DNA of 39,785 nt from Arsenophonus sp046530765 (GTDB lineage: Bacteria > Pseudomonadota > Gammaproteobacteria > Enterobacterales > Enterobacteriaceae), in contig JBHEQS010000016.1 of NCBI GenBank assembly GCA_046530765.1, forward strand, positions 1-39,785. Reading direction: 5' to 3'. Of this stretch, positions 10,281-19,535 are shown piece after piece (within the stretch, counting starts at the first letter, position 1; each line of letters starts with the position of its first letter). The translations under genes and the position numbers were made by a program. The notes beneath the pieces are model-generated. The model had not been told where the DNA came from. It saw nothing but the letters and a program-made list of their open reading frames with translations, and searched no databases.

Positions 10281-10772
10281 GTCACTGGTTCTATATTGAC
10301 AAGCTTGAAAGTATTAATTTCTTACTATAATACAAGATTTAATTTTTTAAAATAATTTTTCTTATAAAACTATGGAGTTATTTTAGATATAATATATCTT
10401 AAATATAGATTTAACATTTAAAATTTATGCTTTATTTTAAAATATTAGTAAATATAATTTAATGATAATTTATAAATTATACTAATATATTTGTAATAAC
10501 ATACTTAAATTTAATTATATTATAAATATAAATTATTTATTAATTTTAAAATAAAAGCTGTGGTTAAAATGTAGAGTATAAGAAAATAGCTTTGTAATTT
10601 TATATAGCAGTTTCTACTTACTTATAATATTTACTGTTATTTACATAAATTAATTCTAATCTAATAATTTAATGTATGTGTATGTAAAAAATTTGCAAAT
10701 AAACATTATAAAATGTTTTATAATATATAAGCAGAGTAATGTTAAATGAACATATCAAGTTTTTTTATTTGT

Positions 10773-10808
10773 CAAAACATAATTTTAAATACTTAAAATT
10801 ATGTTTTG
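10773..10808. repeat. Inverted repeat, 16-bp perfect arms
   Basis: Perfect 16-nt arms (CAAAACATAATTTTAA) around ATAC, in gene-free DNA. Confidence 0.7.
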
Positions 10809-11570
10809 TATATAAAGTACTATACTTTTACAAAAATTTAAAAATTACAAAATATTTTTGTTAAAAATTAAAAAAACTTAACAAAAACAATAAAGTTAGA
10901 TGAATAATATGTGATTAAAATATATTGCATTATAATTCTTTAATAAAACTTTTTTTTCTAAAATAATGCTATTTTTTTTATAAAATACTAGTTAATGTTA
11001 AGTAAAGTAAGACGCGTGAGTTATTTGTTTTACAATATTAAAAAGATTGTTTTTTGATAAAATTATTTTATATAAATATTTATAATAATGTTTTTATTCA
11101 AAATCACTATAATATTATATGTTTTATTCAATAAAAATTTATTAACTTTATAGATAATATTTGTTTTTTTTAAAAAAAATAGTGTATTTAAAAACTTTTA
11201 AATACATAAAATTAAATTTTGTAAATGCACTATATACAACATTTCTTAATTATATATAATCTATGTTATATAATTAGTTCATTATAAAAATGAAAAATCA
11301 GGTATGACTATATTATTGTTTATTATAATAAAAAATAAAATTAATCTTTACTGTAATATTTTAAGTTAATGATTAAATTACATTATAGAATTATAAATGA
11401 TCTGTTAATTTATTAAAAAGTAATGGTGCGTATATTTTTTTTTGCAGTTAATAATGATACAGAATTATTATTAATAATTAAATTAAAAATACTATTTATT
11501 TTTTAAGTCATAATTACTTTAGAATTAAATTAAAACAGAATTAAACTATTTAATGTTTATTAGAAAAATA

Positions 11571-11608
11571 TAATACAATAATAATTTAATTAAATTATTA
11601 TTGTATTA
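11571..11608. repeat. 38-nt perfect palindrome
   Basis: An uninterrupted palindrome of 19+19 nt beginning TAATACAATAATAA, about 170 bp beyond the 3' end of ygfZ. Confidence 0.75.
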
Positions 11609-11741
11609 ATTTAGCGAATAAATTAATAACTAATTCTAAACTTTAGAAGTTTATTTTAAAATATTTTCAATTCAATAAAAAGCGTATTTAATTATTGATG
11701 TAAAAATAGAATATTATACTAAATGAATATAGTTTGTTTAA

Positions 11742-11771
11742 ACTAACTATATTATTAATAATATAGTTAGT
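11742..11771 (-). terminator. Probable ygfZ terminator (30-nt palindrome)
   Basis: A perfect 30-nt palindrome (arms ACTAACTATATTATT) begins 6 bp past the ygfZ stop codon. Its position suggests a transcription terminator, although only a short T run follows on the ygfZ strand. Confidence 0.55.
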
Positions 11772-11777
11772 ATTTTA

Positions 11778-12722
11778 TTACTTATTAACCAACAAATTTG
11801 GAAATGATTTAATAGTTAGTTTACTTTCGTCTTCCCCAGAAAGACGAAATAAACTTTTTTTTATCATATCATTTCTCATAACTACCTGTAAACTAATTGT
11901 TTTATCTGTTAGTTTAACCGCAGATAATATTGTTCCAGTGCTACGCCAGTTATCACCATTCTTCCATTCAATAGGTTCTCCTATTTTTGGTATAGAATTT
12001 CCTGATCCAATTAACCAAAATATTGTGTTCTTATTAACACCGCGATATTTAGCGCGGGCTATAATTTCTTGCCCAATATAGCAACCTTTTTGAAAACTTA
12101 TGCTGCCAGATAATGATTGGAGATTAACCGACTGTGGTATAAAACGCAGGCTATTTTCAATATCAATATTAGCAAATCCAGAAGCAATATCTAAAGCTAG
12201 CCATTCTTGACTATCAATATGATGAATAAAATATTTTTTTAATTCAGTGCTGGTTGTATTATCTGTGATAATTAAAAATCGCTCACTTGGTAATGAAAGA
12301 TACAGTAATGTAGATTGCCCAAGATGTATAACTGATTTTTCTTTATCTGGTAATTTGCAGAAGTATTTTTTCAATACGTCGCAAGAGCTTTTGCCAGAAA
12401 CACCTAATAAAACAACATTATTTACGATTTTGAGAGTTATTTGTGAAAAAATAGCGTATTTTTTTAATTCATTCAGTTGTTTTTCTGCCATACTGGTGCG
12501 TAAAATATAGGCAAACCCATCCTTATAGTGAAAGAGACGTAATGTACTCCACATTTTTCCTGTCGCATCACAGTGAGCTGTAAATACATGTTGATGTGAA
12601 CTTAGTTCAAAAATATCTGCAGTTAATTGTCCCTGTAGATATTTTTTAGCGTCAACTCCTGTTGCTGTGATGAAACTCCAATCATTAAGTATTATTAATT
12701 TTAATGGTAATTTATTATTCAT
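11778..12722 (-). CDS. ygfZ: Folate-binding protein YgfZ, Fe-S/tRNA modification factor
   Basis: YgfZ is a folate-binding protein related to the glycine-cleavage T-protein; in E. coli it supports folate-dependent synthesis or repair of Fe-S enzymes, including the tRNA thiolation enzyme MiaB. The 314-residue product carries the family signature K-G-C-Y-x-G-Q-E at residues 212-219, with the key cysteine at 214. The N-terminus is about a dozen residues shorter than in E. coli. Other matches include AHCDATGKMWS, ERFLIITD and VKLTDKTISLQVVMRNDM. The ATG is preceded by AAGAAAGA at a suitable distance. In E. coli ygfZ diverges from sdhE-ygfX and lies near xerD-dsbC-recJ-prfB; the orientation relative to prfB is kept here but the genes between are gone. 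Confidence 0.95.
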   Translation of the reverse strand: MNNKLPLKLIILNDWSFITATGVDAKKYLQGQLTADIFELSSHQHVFTAHCDATGKMWSTLRLFHYKDGFAYILRTSMAEKQLNELKKYAIFSQITLKIVNNVVLLGVSGKSSCDVLKKYFCKLPDKEKSVIHLGQSTLLYLSLPSERFLIITDNTTSTELKKYFIHHIDSQEWLALDIASGFANIDIENSLRFIPQSVNLQSLSGSISFQKGCYIGQEIIARAKYRGVNKNTIFWLIGSGNSIPKIGEPIEWKNGDNWRSTGTILSAVKLTDKTISLQVVMRNDMIKKSLFRLSGEDESKLTIKSFPNLLVNK

Positions 12723-12911
12723 TGCGCATCTTTCTTATATAAGTTACCTGGACTTATCATATAATAATTCGCTACTAAAATTAGTAAAAATATTTATTTT
12801 ATATACATATCTAATTGATAAAACAAGTAATAATGTTATATATTATTGATAGAATTAATATAAAATAATTTATTTGCATTAACTTTTTAGTTAATTGATA
12901 ATTATGTTTTT

Positions 12912-12937
12912 TATAAATTTTTTATAAAAAATTTATA
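12912..12937. repeat. 26-nt perfect palindrome
   Basis: An A/T-only palindrome (TATAAATTTTTT and its complement around AT). One base separates it from a second palindrome at 12939-12968. Confidence 0.6.
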
Positions 12938-12938
12938 G

Positions 12939-12968
12939 TAATTCAATTATATTAATATAATTGAATTA
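12939..12968. repeat. 30-nt perfect palindrome
   Basis: Arms TAATTCAATTATATT and complement with no spacer. It is the second of two adjacent palindromes with unrelated sequences. Confidence 0.7.
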
Positions 12969-13373
12969 TAAAGTATAAAAATATTTATTTACTTATTTTT
13001 TGTTACTCTGCAAATAAATTTTCAACTAATTAATAAGTTATATATGAGATAATAATAGTTTATACTATATGATTTAATTAATGTAAACTAGAAATAAATA
13101 ACATATCTCTTTGTAAATTTATGATCAATTATCCATAGTTAATATATTTTCAACATATGTTAATATGAGAGTTAATTTGTTAGTTTTTATTGATTAACAA
13201 AATAAGTTATATCATTAGTTAAAATATAAGTTTTTGCTAAATTTTACATATTACTTTATACTAAGTATAATTTGGCAAAAATCGAATAGTTAAATATTAA
13301 AAATGTTTTTCAATTTATTTATAAAAATGTTACTAATATTTCAATACGCTTGTATTTAAAATAAAATAGAATA

Positions 13374-13420
13374 TTTATATTTATATTTATATTTATATTT
13401 ATATTTATATTTATATTTAT
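13374..13420. repeat. Tandem hexamer array (TTTATA), about 7.8 copies
   Basis: Seven exact copies of TTTATA plus a five-base partial copy. Uninterrupted repeats of this kind are prone to copy-number slippage. Confidence 0.9.
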
Positions 13421-13816
13421 TATCTCTATATTTATTTAAATTAGTTACTTGTTAAGTGTTTATGTTAAATTAATAGAAATTAATATATCAGATTCAGATA
13501 GTGGATAAAAAAACAATATATTTTACTTTTATTACCAATTACTTACTACAAACTATATAAATTACATAAATTAATTTGATTGCGCTTAAGCCACATTAGT
13601 AATGTAATTTTATTTAATATATTTAATAAATTATATCACTTTAGATTTTCAAAAGTATTTGCAAACTCATAAAATATAAAGTTAAAAAATATCTGAAATT
13701 AAAATTTTATAATTTCTTATTAATTAATTGAAATAAAGTATTTGAATATTGTATAAATCAAAAAAAATATTTACTTATATTAGATTTATATGAAATCATT
13801 TAGTCCAGTAACTACT

Positions 13817-13853
13817 GATTATACAATAAAAGATCATCTTTTATTGTATAATC
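13817..13853. repeat. Long inverted repeat, 18-bp perfect arms
   Basis: Perfect 18-nt arms (GATTATACAATAAAAGAT) around a single C. Confidence 0.75.
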
Positions 13854-14282
13854 TAACCTATTTTTTTTAAACGTATAAAACATTCTGATATTTACAATAT
13901 CTAACTTATCTATAAAAAACAATATTGTATTGATATTAATATTTATTTTAAACAACTATAATATGAAATGATATTTTGAATAAATATGCAATAACCAATA
14001 ATATTGTATTTCAATTTATATAGCTGATTACTGTAAGTATAATAGTATTAACTTTAAAATAATGATAATAAATTAGATAATAAATTTATACTTTTTTTGC
14101 TACATGGTTTTATAGCAATTTATATTCTTTTCAATAATTAAATATCTTTTAAAGATAATTATTAACTTTTAGTGTTTGTAAAATAGCTTTTGTTAAATAT
14201 CAAAAAAAATAATTATTTTTGATAAAAATTTATACATTCTTAGTATATATTTATAACATTGATTTATTATTTTACTTAGAAT

Positions 14283-14308
14283 GATATCTTGTTTAGTCAC
14301 AAGATATC
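14283..14308. repeat. Hairpin, 10-bp perfect stem
   Basis: GATATCTTGT and ACAAGATATC around TTAGTC. It is fairly GC-rich for this DNA and may be a relic terminator of a gene formerly upstream of prfB. Confidence 0.5.
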
Positions 14309-14694
14309 TAATAAAATATAAACTATTAATAATATATGAAATGAAAGTATTTATAAATTTTTCTAATATCTATATATTTATAGTATAACAAAAAAAATAA
14401 TCTTGTTATTGCATTTAATATGTTTTAAATACTATTCTTTACAAGAATAAATTATACATTTATGATTTGTTTTATTATAATCAATATCTTATTATAATAA
14501 ATTGTTTACAATTAAATTTAAAATATTATAACCATTAGTTATGTTTACTAATTAAAAATTTATCTTTAGTTAGTAAATAATTTTATAATAAAAGAATTTT
14601 AAATAAAAATTATTATCTTACAATTATATACTACTAAATTAGATAATTTATAATTTGTTATTTTAATGAAAAAATATAAATAAGATACAACAGC

Positions 14695-15792
14695 ATGCTT
14701 GAAGTTAATTTAATAAGAAATCAAATTCAGGACATATCTAATCGGATAAATATCTTAATAGATATTTTTAATTATAATTCTAAGAAAGATCGCTTAAAAA
14801 TAATAAATACAAAACTTTTGCAACCTGAAATGTGGAATAAGTTTGAGCTAGCACAAAAATTAAGCAAAGAGCGTTCTTTTATTGAGATAAAATTAACAGA
14901 AATTGATGTATTAATTAAAGATTTAGAATACATATCTGTTTTATTCAATTTAGCAATAGAAGCTGATGACGAAAAAACTTTTCAAGAAGCAGTATCAGAG
15001 TTGACATCAATAGAAAAAAAACTTGATCAGTTAGAATTTAAATGTATGTTTTCAAGAAAACATGATAGTGGTAATTGTTATCTTGATTTGCAAGCAGGTT
15101 CTGGAGGAACTGATGCACAAGACTGGACAAGTATGCTTTTGAGAATGTATTTACGATGTTCTGAAGCAAAAGGCTTTAAAACAGAAATTATTCAAACATC
15201 TGATGGTGATGTTGCTGGATTAAAATCCGCAACTATAAAAATTATTGGTGAGTATTCTTATGGGTGGTTACGTACTGAATCAGGTGTTCATCGATTAGTG
15301 CGAAAAAGTCCTTTTAGCTCTAGTGCCCGCCGACACACATCTTTTAGTTCAGCATTCATTTATCCTGAGGTAGACAGTGAAATAGACATTGAAATTAATA
15401 CTGCGAATTTACGAATAGATCTTTATCGAGCATCAGGAGCTGGCGGGCAGCATGTTAACAAAACAGAGTCAGCTGTGCGAATAACACATATTCCAACTGG
15501 TATTGTCACCAAATGCCAGAGTGATCGTTCTCAACATAAGAATAAAGATCAGGCGTTAAAACAGCTAAAAGCAAAATTATATGAACTAGAGATTCAAAAG
15601 AAAAATGCAGATAAGGCAGCATTAGAAGAAAATAAATCTGATATTGGTTGGGGAAGACAAATTCGCTCTTATATATTAGATGACTCTAGAATTAAAGACC
15701 TACGTACAGGTATAGAAAATAGAAACATACAAGCTGTATTAGATGGAAATCTTGATGTTTTTATTAAAGCAAGCTTAAAATCTGGCTTATAA
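14695..15792 (+). CDS. prfB: Peptide chain release factor 2
   Basis: RF2 ends translation at UAA and UGA codons. The 365-residue product aligns with E. coli RF2 along its length, including the stop-codon-reading tripeptide Ser-Pro-Phe at 205-207 and the catalytic GGQ at 250-252 that promotes peptidyl-tRNA hydrolysis. Residue 246 is Ala, as in most bacteria (Thr in E. coli K-12). Unusually, the frame is continuous: where E. coli has CUU UGA C and an upstream AGGGGG for programmed +1 frameshifting, this gene reads TTT AAT (codons 25-26, Phe-Asn) with no such motif. The autoregulatory frameshift is therefore lost. The ATG has only a weak ribosome-binding site. In E. coli recJ precedes and lysS follows; neither is present here. 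Confidence 0.97.
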   Translation: MLEVNLIRNQIQDISNRINILIDIFNYNSKKDRLKIINTKLLQPEMWNKFELAQKLSKERSFIEIKLTEIDVLIKDLEYISVLFNLAIEADDEKTFQEAVSELTSIEKKLDQLEFKCMFSRKHDSGNCYLDLQAGSGGTDAQDWTSMLLRMYLRCSEAKGFKTEIIQTSDGDVAGLKSATIKIIGEYSYGWLRTESGVHRLVRKSPFSSSARRHTSFSSAFIYPEVDSEIDIEINTANLRIDLYRASGAGGQHVNKTESAVRITHIPTGIVTKCQSDRSQHKNKDQALKQLKAKLYELEIQKKNADKAALEENKSDIGWGRQIRSYILDDSRIKDLRTGIENRNIQAVLDGNLDVFIKASLKSGL

Positions 15793-17684
15793 TAATATTT
15801 ATAAATATAATTACAAAATTAAACAATTAATTAATTTAAATAATAAATTTTAAATTCCTCAAAAAACTAGATAAATTTATATTATAAACAAAATTGTTAT
15901 GTTATAAAATACCTTCTTTAACTGAATATTAAGTACTATTTTGAAAGATAGATATTTAGATCATATAATAAGAAAAATTTTTTATTTAAAAATGAATTGT
16001 AATAAATAATATATTTTTTTAAAAGTATACTAAATTATTTTTAAATCATATTATCAAATTAAAGTTTGTGAGTTTAAAATAAGTTTTATAAGTTAATAAT
16101 TTATTGTAGTAAATTTTCTTTATTAAGTAAAAAATTAGTAATTATTTCAAATAAATTTTATATACTATATTAGTAAAGGAATTGCAATTAATAAATATTA
16201 TCTAAATTTTATTGTCAATTGCGTAAATATAATAAATTTTTATTTTAAATTATCTTATATTTAATTAATTTAAATTGTTTAATAACAGTTTAATCAGTAT
16301 AACATATATTATATTAATAGGTGATTCATCACAATTATTTATTTGCTCAATATAATAATTGATATATATCTATAATCTTCTATATGTATCATATATTTAT
16401 ATAAAACTTTTACTTGAAGAAAAAAAATAAATAAATCTTACCAAGTAAAACATAAAGTTATGCATGATTAATTTTATATGTATTAGTACAATTACAAAGA
16501 TATTTTTTTCATTACCAAAAGATTTATTACTAATATTAACATAAAAAATTATAAAAAACACAATAAACATTGTTAGCATTTATTTAAATAAATGCGTAGC
16601 TATTTATAAAAATAATAAAACGTTAATTTAATATTGTATTAAAATGTATGCATATAATTTTAATTACATATCAAAAAACTTAATTTTATCTATATTCTAT
16701 AACTAGAAAATAAAATATTTATATGTTAATTTTTATTTTTTTATTTTTTTTATTTTATTTATTTTATTTGAGATTATTATATAGAATTTAAAGAAACACA
16801 CAAGTAGAAAAAATTTAATTTTATATATTACTTTTAATATTTGAATAATATTTTTACTTTTATAAAAAGATAAACTATCTATGAATGACTCTAGTTTCTA
16901 CTTAGAAATAAAGAAAAATCTATTTATATATAACTTTTGATTAATATACATTACTATTAATATTTCTATTAAATAATTATGATTAATAAATATAATTTAT
17001 ATGGAATAATAAATAACATATATTATGTTTATAAATTAAGAGATATACAACAATGATTGTATTAAATATTAGAAGAATAATAATGAGAATTAAAAAATCA
17101 TAAATAAATTAACAATCATTTTGATAATAATCAAATTTATTCTTAAAAAATTACTAAAAGTATTTTTTTTAAATTTTTACTCTATTGTAAAATACTGTAT
17201 ATTTTATGAAAAAGATAATTTTTAGATATTTATGAAATAAACTTTTTAAAAGTTCTAAGTTAATATATATAATAATCAAGATATACATTAACATCTATTT
17301 ATAATTTTAATTTATTAATTTTCATAAACAATTTTAATATAAAATTATAAGATATATAAAAATATAACAACTTGTTTAATGATTAATATTTATTTATGAT
17401 TGTAATGAATATGCGCTAAAATAATTATAAATATAGTATATTTATAATGTTATTAAATTTAAGATTTTAATATTAAAATTAAATATTAGTAAACAAAACT
17501 ATTGAATTTCATTCAGAAATAAATAGTCTTTTATTTAAATTAAATTATTGTAATAAATATTATTCTGCTAAATACCATAAAATATAATTAATAATTAAAT
17601 TAATTGATATAAGATATTCGTGGCAATTTAATTTTTTTTATTAAAAAAGTTAAATTTAAGACAATATGTAGAATAGATAAAAAC
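15793..17684. other. Gene-free region after prfB
   Basis: In E. coli lysS follows prfB directly, and this 1.9 kb would be long enough for it, but no lysyl-tRNA synthetase motif is recognisable and stops occur in all frames. A 60-codon minus-strand frame near 16397-16579 has only the residues expected of AT-rich noise. Nothing else is supported. Confidence 0.65.
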
Positions 17685-17712
17685 AAAAAAAATTAAATTA
17701 TTTATAATTTAA
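17685..17712 (-). terminator. Intrinsic terminator of tRNA-Val(UAC)
   Basis: On the minus strand a 9-bp hairpin (17693-17712, loop of two bases) about 30 nt past the tRNA is followed directly by eight U residues (A run at 17685-17692 on the plus strand). This is a classical rho-independent form. Confidence 0.6.
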
Positions 17713-17740
17713 ATACAATACTTATTCATTTTTAGATGAA

Positions 17741-17816
17741 TGGTGGGCGATATCAGATTTGAACTGATTACCCCCTCCTTGTAAGGGAGATGCTCTACCT
17801 ACTGAGCTAATCGCCC
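17741..17816 (-). tRNA. tRNA-Val (anticodon UAC)
   Basis: This reads the valine codon box with wobble U (probably modified to cmo5U). Read on the minus strand, the acceptor stem is GGGCGAT/ATCGCCC, the D arm has TTAGCTCAGTAGGTAGAGC, the anticodon stem is CTCCC/GAGGG with TAC (complement of 17781-17783), and the T loop is TTCAAAT. Discriminator A is followed by an encoded CCA (17741-17743), unlike the other two intact tRNAs. It diverges from gltX exactly as the valU-valX-valY-lysV operon does in E. coli, but only one tRNA remains. Confidence 0.97.
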
Positions 17817-17832
17817 ATTGCGATGAAAGTAC

Positions 17833-17860
17833 ATTATAGAGATAATTATGAATAAGTCAA
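17833..17860 (-). promoter_or_regulatory. Strong sigma-70 promoter of tRNA-Val(UAC)
   Basis: On the minus strand TTGACT (complement of 17855-17860) and TATAAT (complement of 17833-17838) are 16 bp apart, ending 17 nt before the tRNA. It resembles E. coli stable-RNA promoters and is the most canonical promoter in the window. Confidence 0.75.
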
Positions 17861-18030
17861 TGACTTTAAAAAGAAAATATATGTTTAATTTTAAATTAAT
17901 AATTATATATTCTTTATAATAAAAAATAATATATATAATAAAATTTATAATAAATAAATTTTATTAAAATAATTAAGTAATTTATGATACTAAACTATAA
18001 AAATAAATCATGAATATTATGATATCAGTA

Positions 18031-18058
18031 TTGAGGAATCAATTTGTAGTGATAAGAT
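18031..18058 (+). promoter_or_regulatory. Candidate gltX promoter
   Basis: TTGAGG and TAAGAT lie 16 bp apart, about 58 bp upstream of the gltX start, in the divergent region shared with tRNA-Val. The -10 box is imperfect, and AT-rich alternatives exist closer to the gene. Confidence 0.35.
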
Positions 18059-18116
18059 ATTTATCTAAGCATTTATCGTTAACTATATTTTATATAAAAT
18101 TATTAAGATAAACCAA

Positions 18117-19535
18117 ATGAGTAAAATAAAAACTCGCTTTGCGCCAAGTCCAACCGGTCATCTTCACGTCGGAGGAGCTCGTACGGCTCTATATTCATGG
18201 CTCTATAGCCGACATAATAATGGAGAATTTGTATTACGTATCGAAGACACAGACACTGATCGTTCAACACAAGAAGCTGTTAATGAAATAATTGATGGAA
18301 TGAATTGGTTAAAATTAAATTGGGATGAAGGTCCTTACTATCAAAAGAAACGATTAGAACGTTATAATTCAGTTATTAATAAAATGCTTACAGAAGAAAC
18401 AGCTTATCGATGTTACTGTTCTAAAAAACGCTTAGATAATTTGAGACAAGAACAGATATCTATGGGAAAAAAACCTCGTTATGATGGATATTGCCGCGAT
18501 CGTATCCACAATAATACATATAATAATCATCACGTAGTGCGTTTTAGAAATCCTAAAGAAAGGTCTGTTGTTTTTCAAGATCAAATTCGTGGTGAAATTG
18601 AATTCAGTAATCTCGAACTAGATGATCTTATTATACGTCGCACAGATGGCTCTCCTACATATAATTTCTGTGTTGTTGTTGATGATTGGGATATGAAAAT
18701 TACTCATGTGATACGCGGGGAAGATCACATTAATAATACACCACGACAAATTAATATATTAACTGCCCTCGGAGCGCAAATACCTATATATGCTCATGTT
18801 TCAATGATTGTTGGTGATGATGGTAAAAAATTATCTAAAAGAAATGGAACAGTTAATATAATGCAATACCGAGATGATGGTTATCTACCTGAAGCTCTAT
18901 TAAATTATTTAGTTCGTCTAGGATGGTCATATGGTAATAGAGAAATTTTTAGCATAGATGAAATGATCAAATTTTTTTCATTAAATATGATTAATAAATC
19001 TGCTAGTGCATTTAATAAAAACAAATTATTATGGCTTAATCATCATTATATTAATTCATTACCAGTTGAATATGTTGCTACTCATTTATCGTGGCATATT
19101 GAAAAACTAGGTATAAATATTAAAACTGGACCAAGCTTAATAGATTTAATAAGACTTCTAGGTAAGAGATGTAAAACTTTAAAAGAAATAGCTGATTCAT
19201 GTTGCTATTTTTATCAAGATTTTAATTCATATGATGATGCAGCTAAAAAATATTTACTTCCAACAGCGTTCTATCCACTTCAAGTAGTTCGTATAAAATT
19301 GTCAACTATTAATAACTGGACATGTAAAAATATTCATCAGGCAATTGTATCAGCAGCATTAGATCTTGAAATTAGTATAGTAAAAATCTGCATGCCACTA
19401 CGTGTAGCTATAACAGGAAAAAGTCAATCACCGAGTATTGATGCCACAGTGCATGCTATTGGACAAATTAGCTCAATAAAACGTATTGATAAAGCTTTAA
19501 TATATATTGAATCTAATAAAGATTTTGTTAATTAA
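18117..19535 (+). CDS. gltX: Glutamyl-tRNA synthetase
   Basis: A class I aminoacyl-tRNA synthetase that charges tRNA-Glu. The 472-residue product is one residue longer than the E. coli enzyme and similar throughout. The ATP-binding HIGH-type motif is HLHVGG (15-20, within SPTGHLHVGGARTA) and the KMSKS-type motif is KLSKR (238-242). The zinc-binding loop keeps three cysteines (C99, C101, C126), but the fourth ligand, His127 in E. coli, is Asp128 here (YDGYCRD), so metal binding may be altered or lost. The C-terminal anticodon-binding part is complete, including the late motif HAIGQISSIKRIDKAL. The ATG has only a weak ribosome-binding site. The neighbour is the divergent tRNA-Val, as in E. coli. 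Confidence 0.97.
   Translation: MSKIKTRFAPSPTGHLHVGGARTALYSWLYSRHNNGEFVLRIEDTDTDRSTQEAVNEIIDGMNWLKLNWDEGPYYQKKRLERYNSVINKMLTEETAYRCYCSKKRLDNLRQEQISMGKKPRYDGYCRDRIHNNTYNNHHVVRFRNPKERSVVFQDQIRGEIEFSNLELDDLIIRRTDGSPTYNFCVVVDDWDMKITHVIRGEDHINNTPRQINILTALGAQIPIYAHVSMIVGDDGKKLSKRNGTVNIMQYRDDGYLPEALLNYLVRLGWSYGNREIFSIDEMIKFFSLNMINKSASAFNKNKLLWLNHHYINSLPVEYVATHLSWHIEKLGINIKTGPSLIDLIRLLGKRCKTLKEIADSCCYFYQDFNSYDDAAKKYLLPTAFYPLQVVRIKLSTINNWTCKNIHQAIVSAALDLEISIVKICMPLRVAITGKSQSPSIDATVHAIGQISSIKRIDKALIYIESNKDFVN

Larger units (their letters stand above)
9685..11777. other. Gene-free region between plaP and ygfZ
   Basis: No gene is supported. The region holds a GC-rich dyad at 9864-9893 with promoter-like features, a terminator-like hairpin at 10018-10055, a 50-nt perfect palindrome at 10231-10280, a possible orphan promoter at 10305-10331 (TTGAAA, 15 bp, TATAAT), and further inverted repeats at 10773-10808, 11571-11608 and 11742-11771. 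A 27-codon frame from 11422 has no recognisable similarity. Confidence 0.65.
12723..14694. other. Gene-free region where sdhE to recJ would lie
   Basis: In E. coli the interval between ygfZ and prfB holds sdhE, ygfX, fldB, xerD, dsbC and recJ. No reading frame for any of these survives here and the gap is shorter than those genes would need, so loss involved deletion as well as erosion. A TATAAT at 12760-12765 on the plus strand may be a relic of the divergent promoter. The region holds inverted repeats at 12912-12937, 12939-12968, 13817-13853 and 14283-14308, and a hexamer tandem array at 13374-13420. Confidence 0.65.

Noticed and set aside
12247..12510. 87-codon plus-strand frame inside ygfZ
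   Set aside because: It is antisense to the well-supported ygfZ gene and has no similarity of its own.
12667..12849. 60-codon plus-strand frame across the ygfZ start
   Set aside because: It overlaps the start of ygfZ on the other strand and does not resemble SdhE, the protein expected to diverge from ygfZ.
13374..13420. CRISPR-like repeat
   Set aside because: The units are contiguous 6-bp copies without spacers; none of the tandem arrays in the window has CRISPR structure and no cas gene is seen.
16397..16579. 60-codon open frame on the minus strand
   Set aside because: A hydrophobic string of A/T-coded residues with no recognisable motif or start signal; treated as noise.
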